From Poa pratensis (Eukaryota > Streptophyta > Magnoliopsida > Poales > Poaceae), in NCBI GenBank assembly GCA_947311845.1, contig CAMZMU010000123.1:16240394-16304393 (forward strand): a DNA stretch of 64,000 bases. Direction: 5' to 3'. Positions 21,444-34,309 of this stretch are shown in pieces (within the stretch, counting starts at the first letter, position 1; every line of letters starts with the position of its first letter). Position numbers and translations under genes: made by a program. The notes below the pieces were generated by a model. It was given only the letters and a program-made list of their open reading frames with translations. It had not been told where the DNA came from and searched no databases.

Positions 21444-21814
21444 TGTGACGCCCCAAAATCGGTACTATGCAGATTTCAGCGATCCCACCAAAATCCGCAT
21501 AATAACGATCTTAGGTTGCCGACCAGACATAACGTGCACGCCGAAACATGCGCGTTATGTGGGTGGAATTGTGATAACATTACAACAGTTCAAGAAAGAA
21601 TCCACAACAACAAAAGGAGATATATATATATACAAGAACGACTCAAACGGGTCAGGATACAACTGATACATTACAAAGATTCAAGCACAACGAAAGCAAA
21701 AGTATCCGACTACGGATAAGATATAAATGGGACTAAGAGTCCTTAAGATAAACGAAGGCGTCCATATCCCTGCCCAGGCCGGGTGCGAGCAAGCAGATCG
21801 TGTAGGAGACAAAG
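21444..21814 (-). repeat. Truncated 5' LTR of the long-LTR element (unit 1)
   Basis: It starts TGTGACGCCCC and follows the 3' LTR to CCCTGCCCAGGCC (about 21780). It then jumps to the sequence equivalent to 19879-19913 (GGGTGCGAGCAAGC...GACAAAG) and stops at the unit junction. The internal deletion is present in both unit 1 and unit 2, so it predates or accompanied the duplication. Confidence 0.8.
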
Positions 21815-23380
21815 CAGAATCTATTAATATGCAGATATACCGTAACGGAGGAGATCGATGTACATACCCTTGTAGACCGAAAAGCGGGGATTACGCTCCC
21901 GCACAAGCGTTGTCGATGAAGCCGACGTAGCAGACCACAAGGTCGTGTAGACGAACTCTCCAAGTGCTGCACGTGCAGCACCTCGTAGCTCTACACACGT
22001 ACGGTGTAGACAACGACCCCCGGGCTCCGATCCAGCAAAGCAGCGGAAGCAGAAGACTTGGACCGAAGAAGACCAGCAGCACGGCGGCGTGCGTATGGTG
22101 GAGAAAACCTCAACCTATGCGTAACTCCAATTGCGGAGTCTCGTCCGAAGGTGAGAGAGAGAGAGAGGAATTTCTGTGTTAATTTCCAAGGCATGGGGGC
22201 ACCCCTATTTAAAGGTGGAGGAGGGGTGTCACCCTTGGTGGCTAAGCCATGTGGGACTATTCCCACATGGTGCGCTGCACCAAGGGGTGCGCCAGCCCCC
22301 GGGTGGGCCCCATTCGGCCCACCGAGGCCAGCCGCACCTCCTCCTCTCCTTTGGGGTGCGGTTCCCCCCTATGGGCCTTCTTCTCCGGGAGTTGGCCCAT
22401 TTAAGGTTGGGCTGCCTTTAAAATTCGAATTAAATTAAAATAAAATATATTTAATCATTAATTACATTAATTAATATTAAATACATATTATCTAATTTAT
22501 TCCGGCTCCGAAAACCATTTCGTTGCCCTCCGAACTCCATTGGATATGTCCCGGAACGCTTCCGGTGCTCTTCTCTCTATTTTCTCTTCTACTTCCAATC
22601 TAAATAAACGTCGCCTACCCTTAAGTGTGTCACCCTACGGTTCGGGATCACTCCAGACATGATCGAGACCTGTCTCCGATCAATGACTAACAACGGGGTC
22701 TGGAAACCCATGATAGCCCCTGTGCGTCCACGAATATCTTTGTCGTTTGAACCTTAGACGTCAAGTCTCAAACCTTTTGCCTGGCGATACTTAGTCTTGT
22801 CCGAGACTTGATCTCAGGCATCGCGATACCTAGCTCGATCTCGTTACCGACAATACTATCTTTACTCGTCTGTCATATTACATCCTCGTGACCTAGTCAC
22901 ATGCTTGCAAGCTCATTGATGCAATCTCACGAGTGGGACCAGAGTATCTATCCTGCTATACGGATTGGCAAATCCCGCTCTTGATCATACGCCTCAACCT
23001 ATTTCTGAGGGACACCTTTATTGTCACCCTTTATAAGGAGTGACGTTTGATGCAATCAAATTACCTTTCAGAAATAGCAATTAAATATGATCTCATGGTC
23101 AAAGGCGTGAGTACTACATCCTATATATTGGGTGTGCGTCTATCACATCATTCACCTAATGATATGACTCCATTATCAATTGACGTCCAAGTCCATGATC
23201 AGAAAATCTTGATCATCTGTTGATCTCAATGGACTAGTAAAGAGGTTACTAGGGACCTGGTTGTTTACATACCACACGTGTATTAATACAGTTATAGAAT
23301 GGTATAAAACGTATTATGAACAATCGAGATATGACAAATAAAATATCATTATTAATTGCCTCTAGGGCATATCTCCTTCA
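21815..23380 (-). repeat. Truncated solo LTR copy (unit 2)
   Basis: This is the duplicate of 9481-11069, beginning at CAGAATCTATTA. The outer 59 bp of the original LTR were left behind at the breakpoint. The flanking TATAT remains only on the right side. Confidence 0.9.
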
Positions 23381-24181
23381 TATATCTCTCTACGAAGAAC
23401 ACATCACTAGTGCTAGGGTCATGCATTCGAATTTGGTGTTGCAGGTGTTTAAATTTTTCAGTGTAAACCTCTACAGTGTCTACTTGCTTAAGAGCCAGAA
23501 TCTGTCGCACGTAGAGATTAAACTTGTTCTTTCCCCAATAAGCCTCTACAGGATGTACAAATCATGCCACAACACAATTTGGTGCTTAGATTGCAAGGTT
23601 TTCAGCCAGAGGGCTGCATTCCCCACAAAATTGAGCATAGCAAATTTTACTTTCATTGTTTCAGAGATACCGTAAATCTCAAAGTACATCTCACAATTAT
23701 CCTTCGAAACCGAGGGATCAGTGCCATCAAATTTAGGGAAATCCATCTTAGGAGTGGACTGATAGCGTGTGTGATGCGGTGGTCAATCGAAATGATCCTC
23801 ATCCCCATAGTTACGTGAGTAATTGAGCGGAACCAACGTACCATTAGCCGGGGGTAATCGCTGAGATCCGGGGATCTCGTTGATGTGCCCCCGTGTGGTG
23901 TTGTCGATGTCATGCCCTTCAGGCCGTCGCGCCGCCGCGCCCGTGTGCGACGTTGTAGAGAGCGTCACGGGCGAATCGGGTTGGGGAGGCGGACGCGACT
24001 CGATGGCGCCCAACCGCGCCGCCGTGTCCTCGGCGTGGAGCTTGAGGGTTGCCGCCATGGAGGTGAGGCCGTTGACCGCGGACTCCACGGTCTGCATCCA
24101 TGTCGAGAGGCCCTCAAACTTGGACACGAGCGAATCGAGCTTCTCGTTGGTGGCTTGAGCTTGCTCGGTGGCAGTCGTCAT
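23381..24181 (-). pseudogene. gag N-terminal remnant (unit 2)
   Basis: Duplicate of the gag segment at 11070-11869, with the ATG at 24181. The N-terminal 130 or so codons stay open here further than in unit 1 (through SQRLPPANGTLVPLNYSRN). No zinc knuckle or pol follows; the rest of the element was not duplicated. Confidence 0.85.
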
Positions 24182-24362
24182 TGTTTCCGCGAACTGTCGC
24201 TCGGCCGCCGTCGGCCGCTTGGGTGCTAGCTCGCCGGCCCGAAATCCTCCGATCTAACCGTTGCTCGGATTTACGACGGCAGATCGAGATCCGCTGCCGA
24301 CCTTGCTTCGGAATTACGAATCAGAAAAAATCGGGCAGGGAAGAGAGGCTCTAGATACCAAG

Positions 24363-24621
24363 TGTTAAGGACCAACTAGGGTTCCTGAGCATAAGATTCA
24401 AGTACAGTCCCGAATTACAGAGGAATTGGACTCCAGGATCGATCTGATCCCGAGGTAGGTGGAACTATGTTCTAACATGTTCAATCTCACACGGCAGCCA
24501 ACGACTAGACTAAATAGATAGAGACGACGACTTCTTCCGTGATGCCAGTTGCTGGGCTTGGGCCGCCTGTGGGCCGGGCTTGCTGGGCCTCGGTCGTGTA
24601 GTAGTAGTCAGGGTCATGACA
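24363..24621 (-). repeat. Chromovirus LTR, uninterrupted 259-bp copy (unit 2)
   Basis: The only copy free of insertions. It starts TGTTAAGGACC and ends GGTCATGACA on the plus strand, and serves as the reference empty site for the hAT MITE, the poly(A) insert and the Stowaway found in the other copies. Confidence 0.9.
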
Positions 24622-24870
24622 ATTCTCTACCCCGATCGCGATGGCCGTGACCATATCGCGGCTTGCTCGGTAAGTATAGCTCGCAACCCAGGGTTGAACA
24701 GTCGCGTTTCCGGCAAATGGGTATAACGATCTGTGACACCAAAGACGTGAGTTTTCACATCGAAAGACCGTAGATTATTTCTCGGAGGACTCGTTGGAGT
24801 CTTGGGGAGCTACCGCGTACGTATGTGTCATGTCGCCTTGTAAGTTCAGCCCGGCGCCCGCGCGTTGTCA

Positions 24871-24919
24871 AGTCAAGCATGGAATGAGCACGAAAGTTTC
24901 GCAAAACCTCCTATATATA
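24871..24919 (+). promoter_or_regulatory. Core promoter of peptide gene copy 2
   Basis: AGTCAA (24871-24876, W-box core on the minus strand) and TATATATA (24912-24919) in the same spacing as copy 1. Confidence 0.6.
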
Positions 24920-25065
24920 GCCATGTAAATCAAGCTTAACTGGCATCAGGTTGAAGGAGCTAGCTAGCTAGAAACAGAAGCTCGTACGAGAAGGAAAGAA
25001 AAACAAGGAAGAAGCATACACGACTATACATTTATACACCAGTGACGGAGAGAGCATTGGTACCT

Positions 25066-25302
25066 ATGGCCGGGAGGTGCAGGTTTGCTTTGCCACTGAT
25101 CGTAGCGGTGCTGATGCTGTTGGCAGCGTCAGGTTCCGCGCGGCCGCTGGGGCGAGGCGGCGACTGGGCTGGCGACGCCACCTCCGGCGTCGCTGAGCAT
25201 CCTATCGTGCAGTTTCTGCAGCACCTTTACCTGCAGCAATTGGCAGGGGCCGGAGCTTCCTGTACGACGTATGACAAGAACAACCCGAACTGCCATCCGT
25301 AG
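25066..25302 (+). CDS. Small secreted peptide precursor, copy 2 (78 aa)
   Basis: Identical to copy 1 except Ala60 in place of Glu60. Signal peptide 1-25, ARPL at the cleavage region, QFLQHLYLQQL near residues 49-59, and Cys66 and Cys76 in the C-terminal SCTTYDKNNPNCHP. The ATG at 25066 is the first ATG after the TATA box. The frame, promoter and AATAAA (25448-25453) are intact, so the copy looks functional. Because three copies encode exactly this protein, it is the common form at the locus. Function is inferred from layout only. Confidence 0.85.
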   Translation: MAGRCRFALPLIVAVLMLLAASGSARPLGRGGDWAGDATSGVAEHPIVQFLQHLYLQQLAGAGASCTTYDKNNPNCHP

Positions 25303-28300
25303 CACGGTAGAGGCACACCAAATCATATAGCTATAAGCTATCGATAGATGTTTGTGTCTGTGATTCGCAAGATCAGTGACATGTAATCCAATAAGTTGAT
25401 ACTCTAGTGTGTTGATTCACTTTCATGTTAATTTTCGATGATTTATGAATAAATCAGCTTGTTTTGGTAGCATGAGTTCTCCATATTTTGTTATGAATAA
25501 AAACAACAGTAGCAAAATACAACTATGAACCCTACAAGCATCGGTCCATCTTTTTCGATAAATCGCCAGGCACACTCAACCGATGCGTACGCCTCAGCCG
25601 GCGCCAGCTGCTTACTGTTTCAAGCTCACCCGAAAGATTAGGGGAGGGAACCTACGGGTGAGCAAAATCCTTCCATCGCTTTCTGCCCTGTTTCTTGCGA
25701 ATCGCTACTCAGCAACAACAATCGAGTCGTCATGCAGTGTAACTCTGAGATTGCATTGCTGTATTCTGCAGCATAACTTTTCCAACTAGGCCTTTCTCTG
25801 TACAAAGCAGGTTATTTCCAACACCCATGTCTCAGTAGGCTGGAGCACGTTAGATGCAGGTAGAGATTAAGTTGATTGTGCCAAGGACTGCAAGACACTT
25901 TTCGATGGAGGTTTGTAATGCTTTATTACTATGTCCATGGCTTTGACACTCCATTACTGCTGTAAAATCAATCCAATATAGCTTTGTGTGTACAGAAGGA
26001 GGTTTTACTTCGTTAGGGGCAACATTTCAGATTATTCAACTTTATTACTTTATTTTCTGTCCTTCAACTTGGCTCAAGGTTTGGTTAGGCCAATGCTTTA
26101 CACTGATGTTGCAATTTCAATTTATTTTTTTATATCATGAAAGTATTTTTAGTTTCCCTGCTTGGTAAATATCTGACCAACTAAATGTTAATACGTACGT
26201 ATTTGTATAGATGTCGAAAACAATATGTATTATTGGATAAAGTTCTTTTGTTCATTATTCTTGGATCCAAAAATTGATTGGTTGAAATTTCCTACATTCT
26301 ATTAAACAGAGAACAGGTTTTCCTCCTATTCATGAAAATATGCTTCCTAATACATTGAGATGAGGAAATACATATATTTGTAGCAAAATGCTACGGATCT
26401 AAATTGATACAATCGTTAATGCCTAATGTTATTAACCGCTTACGTAGGAATGATGTACATTCGGGTGACAGAAGATGATTTGGGTATCCTCATTCCTCTA
26501 TAAAAATGAACAAAAGAGAACAATCTTGGGTATACCTACGTAGGAATGATGTACATTCGGGACAGAGGAGTTCCTCGTCTTGATGTCGTTGGTGGGTGCT
26601 GAGAGTGGGAGTTCCTTCCTTCATCCGTCGCTTCGCATGATGTGGAGGAATCTGGCGCCTCTGCACATGGTGTGAACATATTAAGGTTACGACTGATTAT
26701 TTCTCAGGCCGGTAAATTATATAGGGTGAGCTTATGTGTTTAGGTGGTGCCCGTGAGCCGGAGATGTCGACATAGCTTTGGATTTATGTTCTCCAGACTC
26801 GATCCGATTACGTCGGTGTACGTTCTGGTGTCCTGGGCGCAATGTTTTTCCATTTGAACATATCAGCAAATACAATCAACCCGTAGCAACGCACTAACTT
26901 GATTAACCGAGAAAAGACATATAGACGTATATTTTCTCTCCTGTTGCAACGCACGGGCATGTTTCCTAGTATTTATATACATCCGGCCTCTCTAACAGCT
27001 CAATACTATGAGCAACTGGAGATATCAAGGATGCAAACATCCCAAAACTAAAAGAAAAAGGAACGAAAGAAAAAGTAAGATCTAAACCATGCAGTACTCA
27101 ATTGTGATGTTGTTTCGCATCCTCTTGACCATCAAACTTCATGCCTTCTAACCTTAACTATGACAAACACATACAGACGCTCATACTCTCATGTACGTGT
27201 TGTGTCCCACACCACTCGGCAACGAATATGAATAAGCCTCATTCGCGAGAACCATGGAACATGAAATCTCAGAACATCTTCAGACAGAATGTTGAACCTT
27301 CTAACCAATACTCACATGCACAGTTCTGACGTAATCAACTCCGGTCATGGATTATTACTTGGGGACATGACTATATGTGTCTATGGACCACAATCGTCTC
27401 GATGGAAGATCCCCGATTTCTAATTGTCGGGAGGATAGTTGTCTTGTGTCGGCTTCTATTTGAGGTCTCTAGTTGTCGATGTCTGACTCGGGATGATAGG
27501 CATCAAACTGAATATGAAGTTCCATGACTAACATCAGACTCGATGACATCACAAAAAATCCAAAAGTATTATTATTAGTAATTTCACAATCAAAATCTAA
27601 CCAACATATAGAAGGATTTGCTAAAAAAAAAATGTGTTATGTTGATTAAAGTGTGTAATATTTTTTGAACCAGAAATTATAGTAGTGCACAATTTTCTTA
27701 GTATTTAGAATTTCATTTGTTTTCTACGAGTCACCATTGCGGTTTTAAACACACACATGAGCAAACTTCGCGCCATGGATTCCAGGTAAGTCTATGCGAA
27801 GATAAAGTATTAGTCAGAGGTTTAGAAAGTGGGCATATGTAAAACTGGTGTTTTCATACTTTGTTATTGGCTTAGTACTTGTATTACAAGTTGGTCTTTT
27901 TTTTGGAAGCATTGATTTGCTTCTTTCATTTGGTTGTGGCCAGCGAAGACATGTTGAGAAGTAGGTGGAGGGTGTACTGTCAAGGTCAGTCTCCTCCCTC
28001 CCGCATTCTCCACTCCTCCAGGGCGCGAACACAACTTGTAACTTTCATCGTATGTGGTCTTTAAAGAGCATCTCTTCTCAAAACCTCAAACAAAAAGGCG
28101 ATGAGTTGGAATCCTATTCTAAGGATTTGATCTTGTGGTTAGCTAGATTGGATTTTTCTTGTTACTTTTGCGAGAGTCATCTGGTGGTGGGAAACCTTGT
28201 CGCTTTTGAATTCTCGAATATCAATGAGATTTGGGGATCCTAATTAAAAACTAAAATGAAGTACTATTTCTCACGAATTATTATATTAATATTTAAAATG

Positions 28301-28780
28301 CACGAGTTATATCGGGTTGGAATATATGTACAACTAATTAAAACATTTAAAAGATCATTTTCATATACCCTCCTCTAATTTTCTTATACTTATTTGCATA
28401 CTGGTTATACTTGTTGCATCTTCGTTAATTGTTTCCTACTTTTAATTAGCATCCATGTTTTTTCGTTTCAGATGTCATGATTAAAAATATTATTGTCCAT
28501 ATCCTTATTTGCTTATTAAACACACTAGTTATACGTTTGTTCGAGTTAAGTACATATATTGCAAAAAAATCAAACAATGACCAATACATAGATTTTATGC
28601 TTTAACAATATTCATGGTAAGAATATATATGCTCAAATAATAATTATACTTTTAAATGTCAAAAGAAAAAAGGTTCATGTTAGACTAATGTTACCCGAAC
28701 GTTCTTTTCACATGTAGTGTAGCTAAGTAAATTAAGAAACTCAACTTACTTACCTTCCTCTTCAATTTCCATCATGCATG
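25303..28780. other. Conserved downstream tract of the duplicated unit (copy 2)
   Basis: Near-identical to 13766-17243. The spliced-ORF candidate (ATG at 27757) has a changed acceptor (CAAG instead of CAGG) and would be out of frame here. No other gene is visible. Confidence 0.6.
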
Positions 28781-29168
28781 CACTACAGGAAACTGTGCAT
28801 ACGCCGACGGCCAAAAGCCGTCGACTGCCGTCGGCATATGGCCGGCCGTCGGCGTAACAGGGCATCGGCGTAGGCCAAATTGTCGTCGGCGTATTAAAAT
28901 TCGTCGGCGTAGGGCTACGCCGACGGCTTTGCCGTCGGCATATCTCTCCCTACGTCGACGGGTTTGCCGTCGGCATATTTTTCCAAAAAAATTTAATTTT
29001 TTTTATATTTTTTATTTCTATTTTTAATTCTATTCTGAAATTTTCCACTTAGTCACACACTTAATCTCAGATCAAAGTACTTACCCTGGTCAAACTTCTC
29101 ATTCGGTCACCCATCCTCAAAATGCTCCAGCCCAAACACGTTTAACTTTTGAGTTCCTTTCAAATTAG
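28781..29168. mobile_element. Terminal fragment of a CACTA transposon (unit 2)
   Basis: Starts CACTACAGGAAACTG with GCCGTCGGCATA subterminal repeats. It keeps a short GTCGGCGTATTAAAA stretch deleted in unit 1. It ends where the long LTR begins. Confidence 0.85.
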
Positions 29169-32100
29169 TGTGACGCCCCAAAATCGGTACTATGCAGATT
29201 TCAGCGATCCCACCAAAATTCGCATAATAATGATCTTAGGTCGTCCACCAGACATAACGTGCACGCCGAAACATGCACGTTATGTGGGTGGAATTGTGAT
29301 AACATTACAACAGTTCACGAAAGAATTCACAACAACAAAAGAAGGAGATATATATATATACAAGAACAACTCAAACGAGTCAGGATACAACTGATACATT
29401 ACAAAGATTCAAGCACAGCGAAAGCAAAAGTATCCGACTACGGATAAGATACAAATGGGACTAAGAGTCCTGAAGATAAACGAAGGCGTCCATATCCCTG
29501 CCCAGGCCGAGCCGGAGGGATTCCCAATCTAACGTCGTCAGACTTCAAACTTGTTGACTGCACATAAAAGTACAGCCCAAAGATGAGTCAGGCACAACCG
29601 CCTGGCAAGCAATTCTCACAAGATACCAACACAAAGACTACCAAAATGTAAAGGAAGGTGGACTGAGGCGGCGACAACAGCACTAAACAAGCTATAGAGA
29701 CACTCTACAACTTCCGGCAAAAAGAGAGAGATAAGAGAGCGCGACCAAACCAACTAGATTCTAACACCAAGCATAACACTTCCCAGATTCACCCCCTCAA
29801 CCAAGTATGAGGAAGCAATCGAGGGAAACTCACACAGTTGTCAAATTTTAGTTACATCTTATTGTGAGAATAAGTCTAACTTACTAGTCAAGTTAATTAG
29901 AATCATTAGGTGTAAGTTGTCTATGATCTTGTTAGCCAGCATCCGATCCAAGTTGTCCATAACGCGGACTCGGCTTCTCGAAAAGATTTAACCCTACAGG
30001 GATGCACTACTGTTAAGCCACACGCACGTTCAACCCTTAATGCCCATGAGTAACACACTTCCGTCGGTGTGTCGGCAGGATGTCGCGACAAGACGTTTTC
30101 CCTTCTCTACCAACAAGTCCAGGGAGCCACACATCTGAGTAGTTACCCGCGTCCAGAGTCCGGCCGATACCTCCGTAGCGGACTCAATCGTTTGCGTTTA
30201 CACACTAGGCGGAACAGACCACAGTAGGAAAGTCCGCTTCGCGTCGTACCGCACCTATATGTCCCCCCATATCATCGAACCTCTCATCATCAGTAACATG
30301 CACATGCATATGAGCAAATGGAAAGCCCGAACTAGGTTGTGGCGCCTGGACAAGTTGGTAGATCCGATACTAAGTCGAGGGGGTTCCCGTTGGCCCCACA
30401 TGTGGATAGTGCGCTCGTACTTGGACAAGAGGACAAGAACTGAGTTCCTTGTGCGACACTCAGCAGAACAAAACACCACGCATGGCCTTCCGCCGGGTGT
30501 CTTATCATTTAGTTCATTACCCACAAGCATTATCATTATATTAAGTAAAGTGAGCCAACCTATCATACTAAGCAGGTGATACATAAGAAAGACAGACTTG
30601 CAACAACAGATCTAAGCATGCAACTACGACTCGCAAGGCCAACAGTAAACAAGCAACAAGGTATTAGGATGTGGGGATAAAGCTGTATGTGGCTGCATGG
30701 TAAACATGAATGGGAACGAGACACAAGCATCGTAATATAAGGATAGCAATAGATAAACGACAAGAATGGAAGGCAATGTAATGGTAGCAAGTGAGCAAAG
30801 CTTGCCTGGACACACGGTAGAGGTAGCAGAACTTGTCGTTGCTCACATCATCTCAACGTCTTTACCGCGAAGAAGGAACAAACACTGAAAAGCGCAAAAG
30901 ATGTATCTTACAACTACGGCAAAAGATCCAGCATGTTCATGATATGATGAATGACAGGGCGAGATGCAACTTAAGCCAAATTAAACGGAACCAGGATTCC
31001 GACATTTAATATTAAGGTTCAAGTTATTTATCTACACATCAAATTAAATGTTGATTAACAGGTCCAAACAAGGCATGGGTGATCTACTCAAAATTAAATG
31101 GAATAGGGCACTAATTAAATACCCAACACATTCCATATTTATTATTTAGGTGATAATGCAAAAGACTAAAAAGCAACAAACTATATGATGCAAACATGAT
31201 GACATATTAATGTTCATTGCATTTTTCTGATAAAAATAGACATATAATTTGTATTAATTGGAGTTATAGAATAAAAGATAGGGAATAAACAAGATTTGCA
31301 AAAAAAGGATAGCAGGGAGAGGTGGGCCGAAACTGTGCGGCGGGAGGCTAACTGCCGCGCGCCGGCGACGGACAGAGCTGGCCTGCGGCTCAACAGCTGG
31401 CTGCGGCGGAAGAAGAAGAAAAAAAAAGAGATAAAAAGTTTGGATTTATGCCGCTGGTAGGATTCGAACTCGGATCTCCCAGGAGGGGAACAAGGGATGC
31501 AGCCACTGGACTGGGTAGTTGTTGGTGATGGGTTACAGAACTGAAAGTACATGAATTGTAGGTCGACGTTAACTGAATCAACACGAACAGAACAGCTTCA
31601 GACTTCGGTTCAGAGCAGCGCGACGAACTCCGGGAGGGCTCCAGTGATGGCGACCAGAAGCGGGCGGCGCTGGGTGCGCGTGAGGTGCTGGGTGGTGTGC
31701 GTCGGGTGCGAGCAAGCAGATCGTGTAGGAGACAAAGGAGAAGGCCCAAAGGCAGGAGCTTCAGATCGCCACCACGGCGTCCATGGCGGGCGAGCTCGGA
31801 CAGAAAAGGAGTCGGCAATTCCGAGGGCTAAAGGGCCTGGCTCCGGCGGGAATTGGAAGGTAAGCTCACCGGGGTTGTGCTGATGTAGTCGTTCGTGCTC
31901 GAGGTCGTCGATGGCGGCAGGAATTCGACGAAGATCACCGGCTACCGAACTAAAGATGAGGACGTTGCCGTCATCCTGGGCACCTCCGGCTCGTGCTTGA
32001 TGTCGAGGAGGAAGAGGGAGTCGCGGCGGTTCTTCTCCACATCGCATCTTGGCGCAGGGACGGCCATGGCGTCGCGCGGCGTAGGACTTCAGCGGCTGCA

Positions 32101-32177
32101 CTCCGGAGGATTTTCGGTGGAGAGGGAAAGGAGGGAGAAGAGAACTAGGGCGAGCAGAGGGCAGCGGCCAGGCTTAA

Positions 32178-33732
32178 GAGCATCTCCAACAAGCGCCCTA
32201 TTTGGACCGCGCGCTGGAAATAACGACTTTTTAGCGCGCGCGGAGCGAAATCCAGTGCTCCAGCGGCAGCGGTAAAAACCCGCGCGCTAAAAAACGTCCA
32301 GCGCGCGCTGCCAAGCGGTAGATTTGGCCCCAAATTTGGGGCAGCGACTACAGCGCGCGGGACGACAGCAAATCTGGCGCGAGCTACCAACCGCCAGATA
32401 TGAAAAATCTCACTGCTCGCGCCGCCGCTCGCATATCTTCCCCCCAACTTGTCCGGCGCCAGCGCGGTCGATTTTCCCTGTCGCCGGCGCTGCCTCCGGT
32501 ACTCCCTAGCGCGCCGCCGCTATATATGGCTGCGCGGAGCTCACCGCGGCGCTGAATCGAGCCGGGCGAGCCGGGCCTTCACCGACACCTCCGGCGCTTC
32601 CGGCGGCTGCTGTTGGGGCGGAACAGTCGCTGCCTCTTCTTCGCCGCCGCTTCGTCGCCGCTGCTTCGCCGCCGCTTGGCCGCTGCTTCGGCGACCCGTA
32701 GCCGCTGCCACCTCGCGGGCGCACATCTGCACGCGCGCAAGGTGTTTGACAAAACACATAAGGTAACAATGACATGTGAACTTCAATTTAGATGAATTTG
32801 GTTCATATTTATTTTTAGAATTTAAATTAGAGTGCATTGATGCATGTAGATGAGTTATTTGTACAATTCTTCCGATGAAGAATTTGATCTTCAAGAGGAG
32901 GAAGAGGTTGCAATGATCCTAGCTATTCGCGCGAAGAGAAAACGGAAGCATGGTGGTTCGTTGTTGGCCGTATCAAATTGTGGAGGGAAAGAATCGATGC
33001 TCATGAAAGATTAATGAGGAACTATTTTGTGGAGCATCCAATATATCCCGAGTCTTATTTTCGGCGCCGTTTTAGAATGAGGATTGACTTGTTCAAGCGC
33101 ATCGCTATGAAGTTAGCGAGGCATGATCGGTTCTTTCAGCAAAGGAGGAACGCCGCCGGTGAACTAGGGCATAGCACCTATCAAAAGGTGACCGCCGCTT
33201 TGCGTATGATGGCATATGGGATTCCGGCGGATCTAGTTGATGACCACTCGTGCAAGTGCGGAGGAGAGCGGAGAGGACAGCTCGCTTTGTGGCATCTTAT
33301 CATGCCATTCGACGCAACGAACGGCATGATGAGCTTCAAAAGGATCTAATCGAGGAGTGGTGGAAGTGGAATGGACAACAATAAAATTCATTCAATTATT
33401 TGTTATATTTTTATTGAACTATTCATTCTATTGTTTGCTGAACTATTTGTATTCGACAAAAACTATTTGTTTGTGTTGTAATAATAATTATACAATTTAT
33501 TGTTGATTTATTTGGTATTTGTTTGATCTTCACGGTTGTATGTTGAAGTGCAAATGTTGTTTCCGCTGAGCTCGCGCGCTGCAATCTAGCGCCTGGTGAA
33601 GCACGGCAGCGACGCGCTAAATTATAGCGCGACTGCTAAAGCGAAACCTGCGCGCGGCGCGCCAAACGTCTATTTCGGCGCTGCAAAACGATTATACAGC
33701 GCCTGCGCGTTGGGCGCCTGTTGGAGATGCTC
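32178..33732 (+). mobile_element. PIF/Harbinger transposon, internally deleted
   Basis: 1555 bp with 14-bp inverted ends GAGCATCTCCAACA and TGTTGGAGATGCTC, flanked by the 3-bp duplication TAA (32175-32177, 33733-33735). The unit 1 site (near 20383) is empty with a single TAA. The 3-bp TAA/TTA duplication and GAGCATCTCC ends are diagnostic of PIF/Harbinger. It holds a broken transposase, described separately. Confidence 0.93.
32850..33391 (+). pseudogene. Harbinger transposase remnant, catalytic core deleted
   Basis: The N-terminal region has an acidic stretch (SSDEEFDLQEEEE) and RAKRKRKHGGS. After a one-base frameshift comes LWRERIDAHERLMRNYF, then YFRRRFRMRIDLFKRIAMKL, FFQQRRNAAGELG and KVTAALRMMAYGIPADLVDD, the conserved block of PIF/Harbinger transposases. 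The DDE core is missing. Near 33300 another frame gives the family's C-terminal tail (HAIRRNERHDELQKDLIEE, ending WKWNGQQ). Joining both ends around a missing middle shows an internal deletion, so no active enzyme can be made. Confidence 0.88.
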
Positions 33733-34309
33733 TAAGAAGGAGGGGGGAGAGCAGCAGCGGCCATCCATCACATCAACACGGAACGTGTCCAACGATGGAG
33801 GAGTTCGTACAGAGATGACGATAGCAAGGAAGAAGACGACAAACAAGATGGGTTGGGCTGCTGCGGGCTGAAAGAAGCTGGGGTGAAGGTGGGCTTGGAC
33901 TGGGCCAAGCTGGGCCTCTTTGGCCTGGCTGCCCCTTTTTTTTAACAAGAATTTCTCTATTTGCAGAAAAGCAAAAAGAGAGGAAGAGAGATAAAAGGAT
34001 AGAAAAGAGGGAAAAAGATTTAGAGAACAGAGAAATAAAAGAGAGATAAAGTTATACAAAATAATTTACAAAACTTAATTTTGATTGAAATAGTTTTGCA
34101 ATTATTCGCAATATATTATTTTGGGTTATTTAAAATAGAAAAGAGGGAGAAGGATTTATTATTTGCCAAAAAAATTAAGGTTTGCAAAAATATTATTTTT
34201 ATGCTTAGCAAAAATATGCAAGGTGATAACAAGATGCATGATGACATGATGATGCAAAAAAAGAAAAACAAACAAATCTAATTGGGGGGAAAAATCCCGG
34301 GACGTTACA

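Larger units (their letters stand above)
9481..21814 (+). repeat. Segmental repeat unit 1 (12.3 kb)
   Basis: First of four head-to-tail copies. It runs from within the solo LTR, through gag remnant, chromovirus LTR, peptide gene and downstream tract, into the long-LTR retroelement. The junction to unit 2 joins GTAGGAGACAAAG to CAGAATCTATTA. Unit 1 is the only copy with the poly(A) insertion and with Glu60 in the peptide. Confidence 0.9.
29169..34309 (-). repeat. 3' LTR of the long-LTR element, with Harbinger insert (unit 2)
   Basis: Begins TGTGACGCCCC after ATTAG (29164-29168) and ends GGGACGTTACA. It equals the unit 1 LTR plus a 1555-bp Harbinger with its TAA duplication and plus 285 bp (29963-30247) absent in unit 1. 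It carries the same tRNA-like box pair (31460-31513). Confidence 0.85.
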
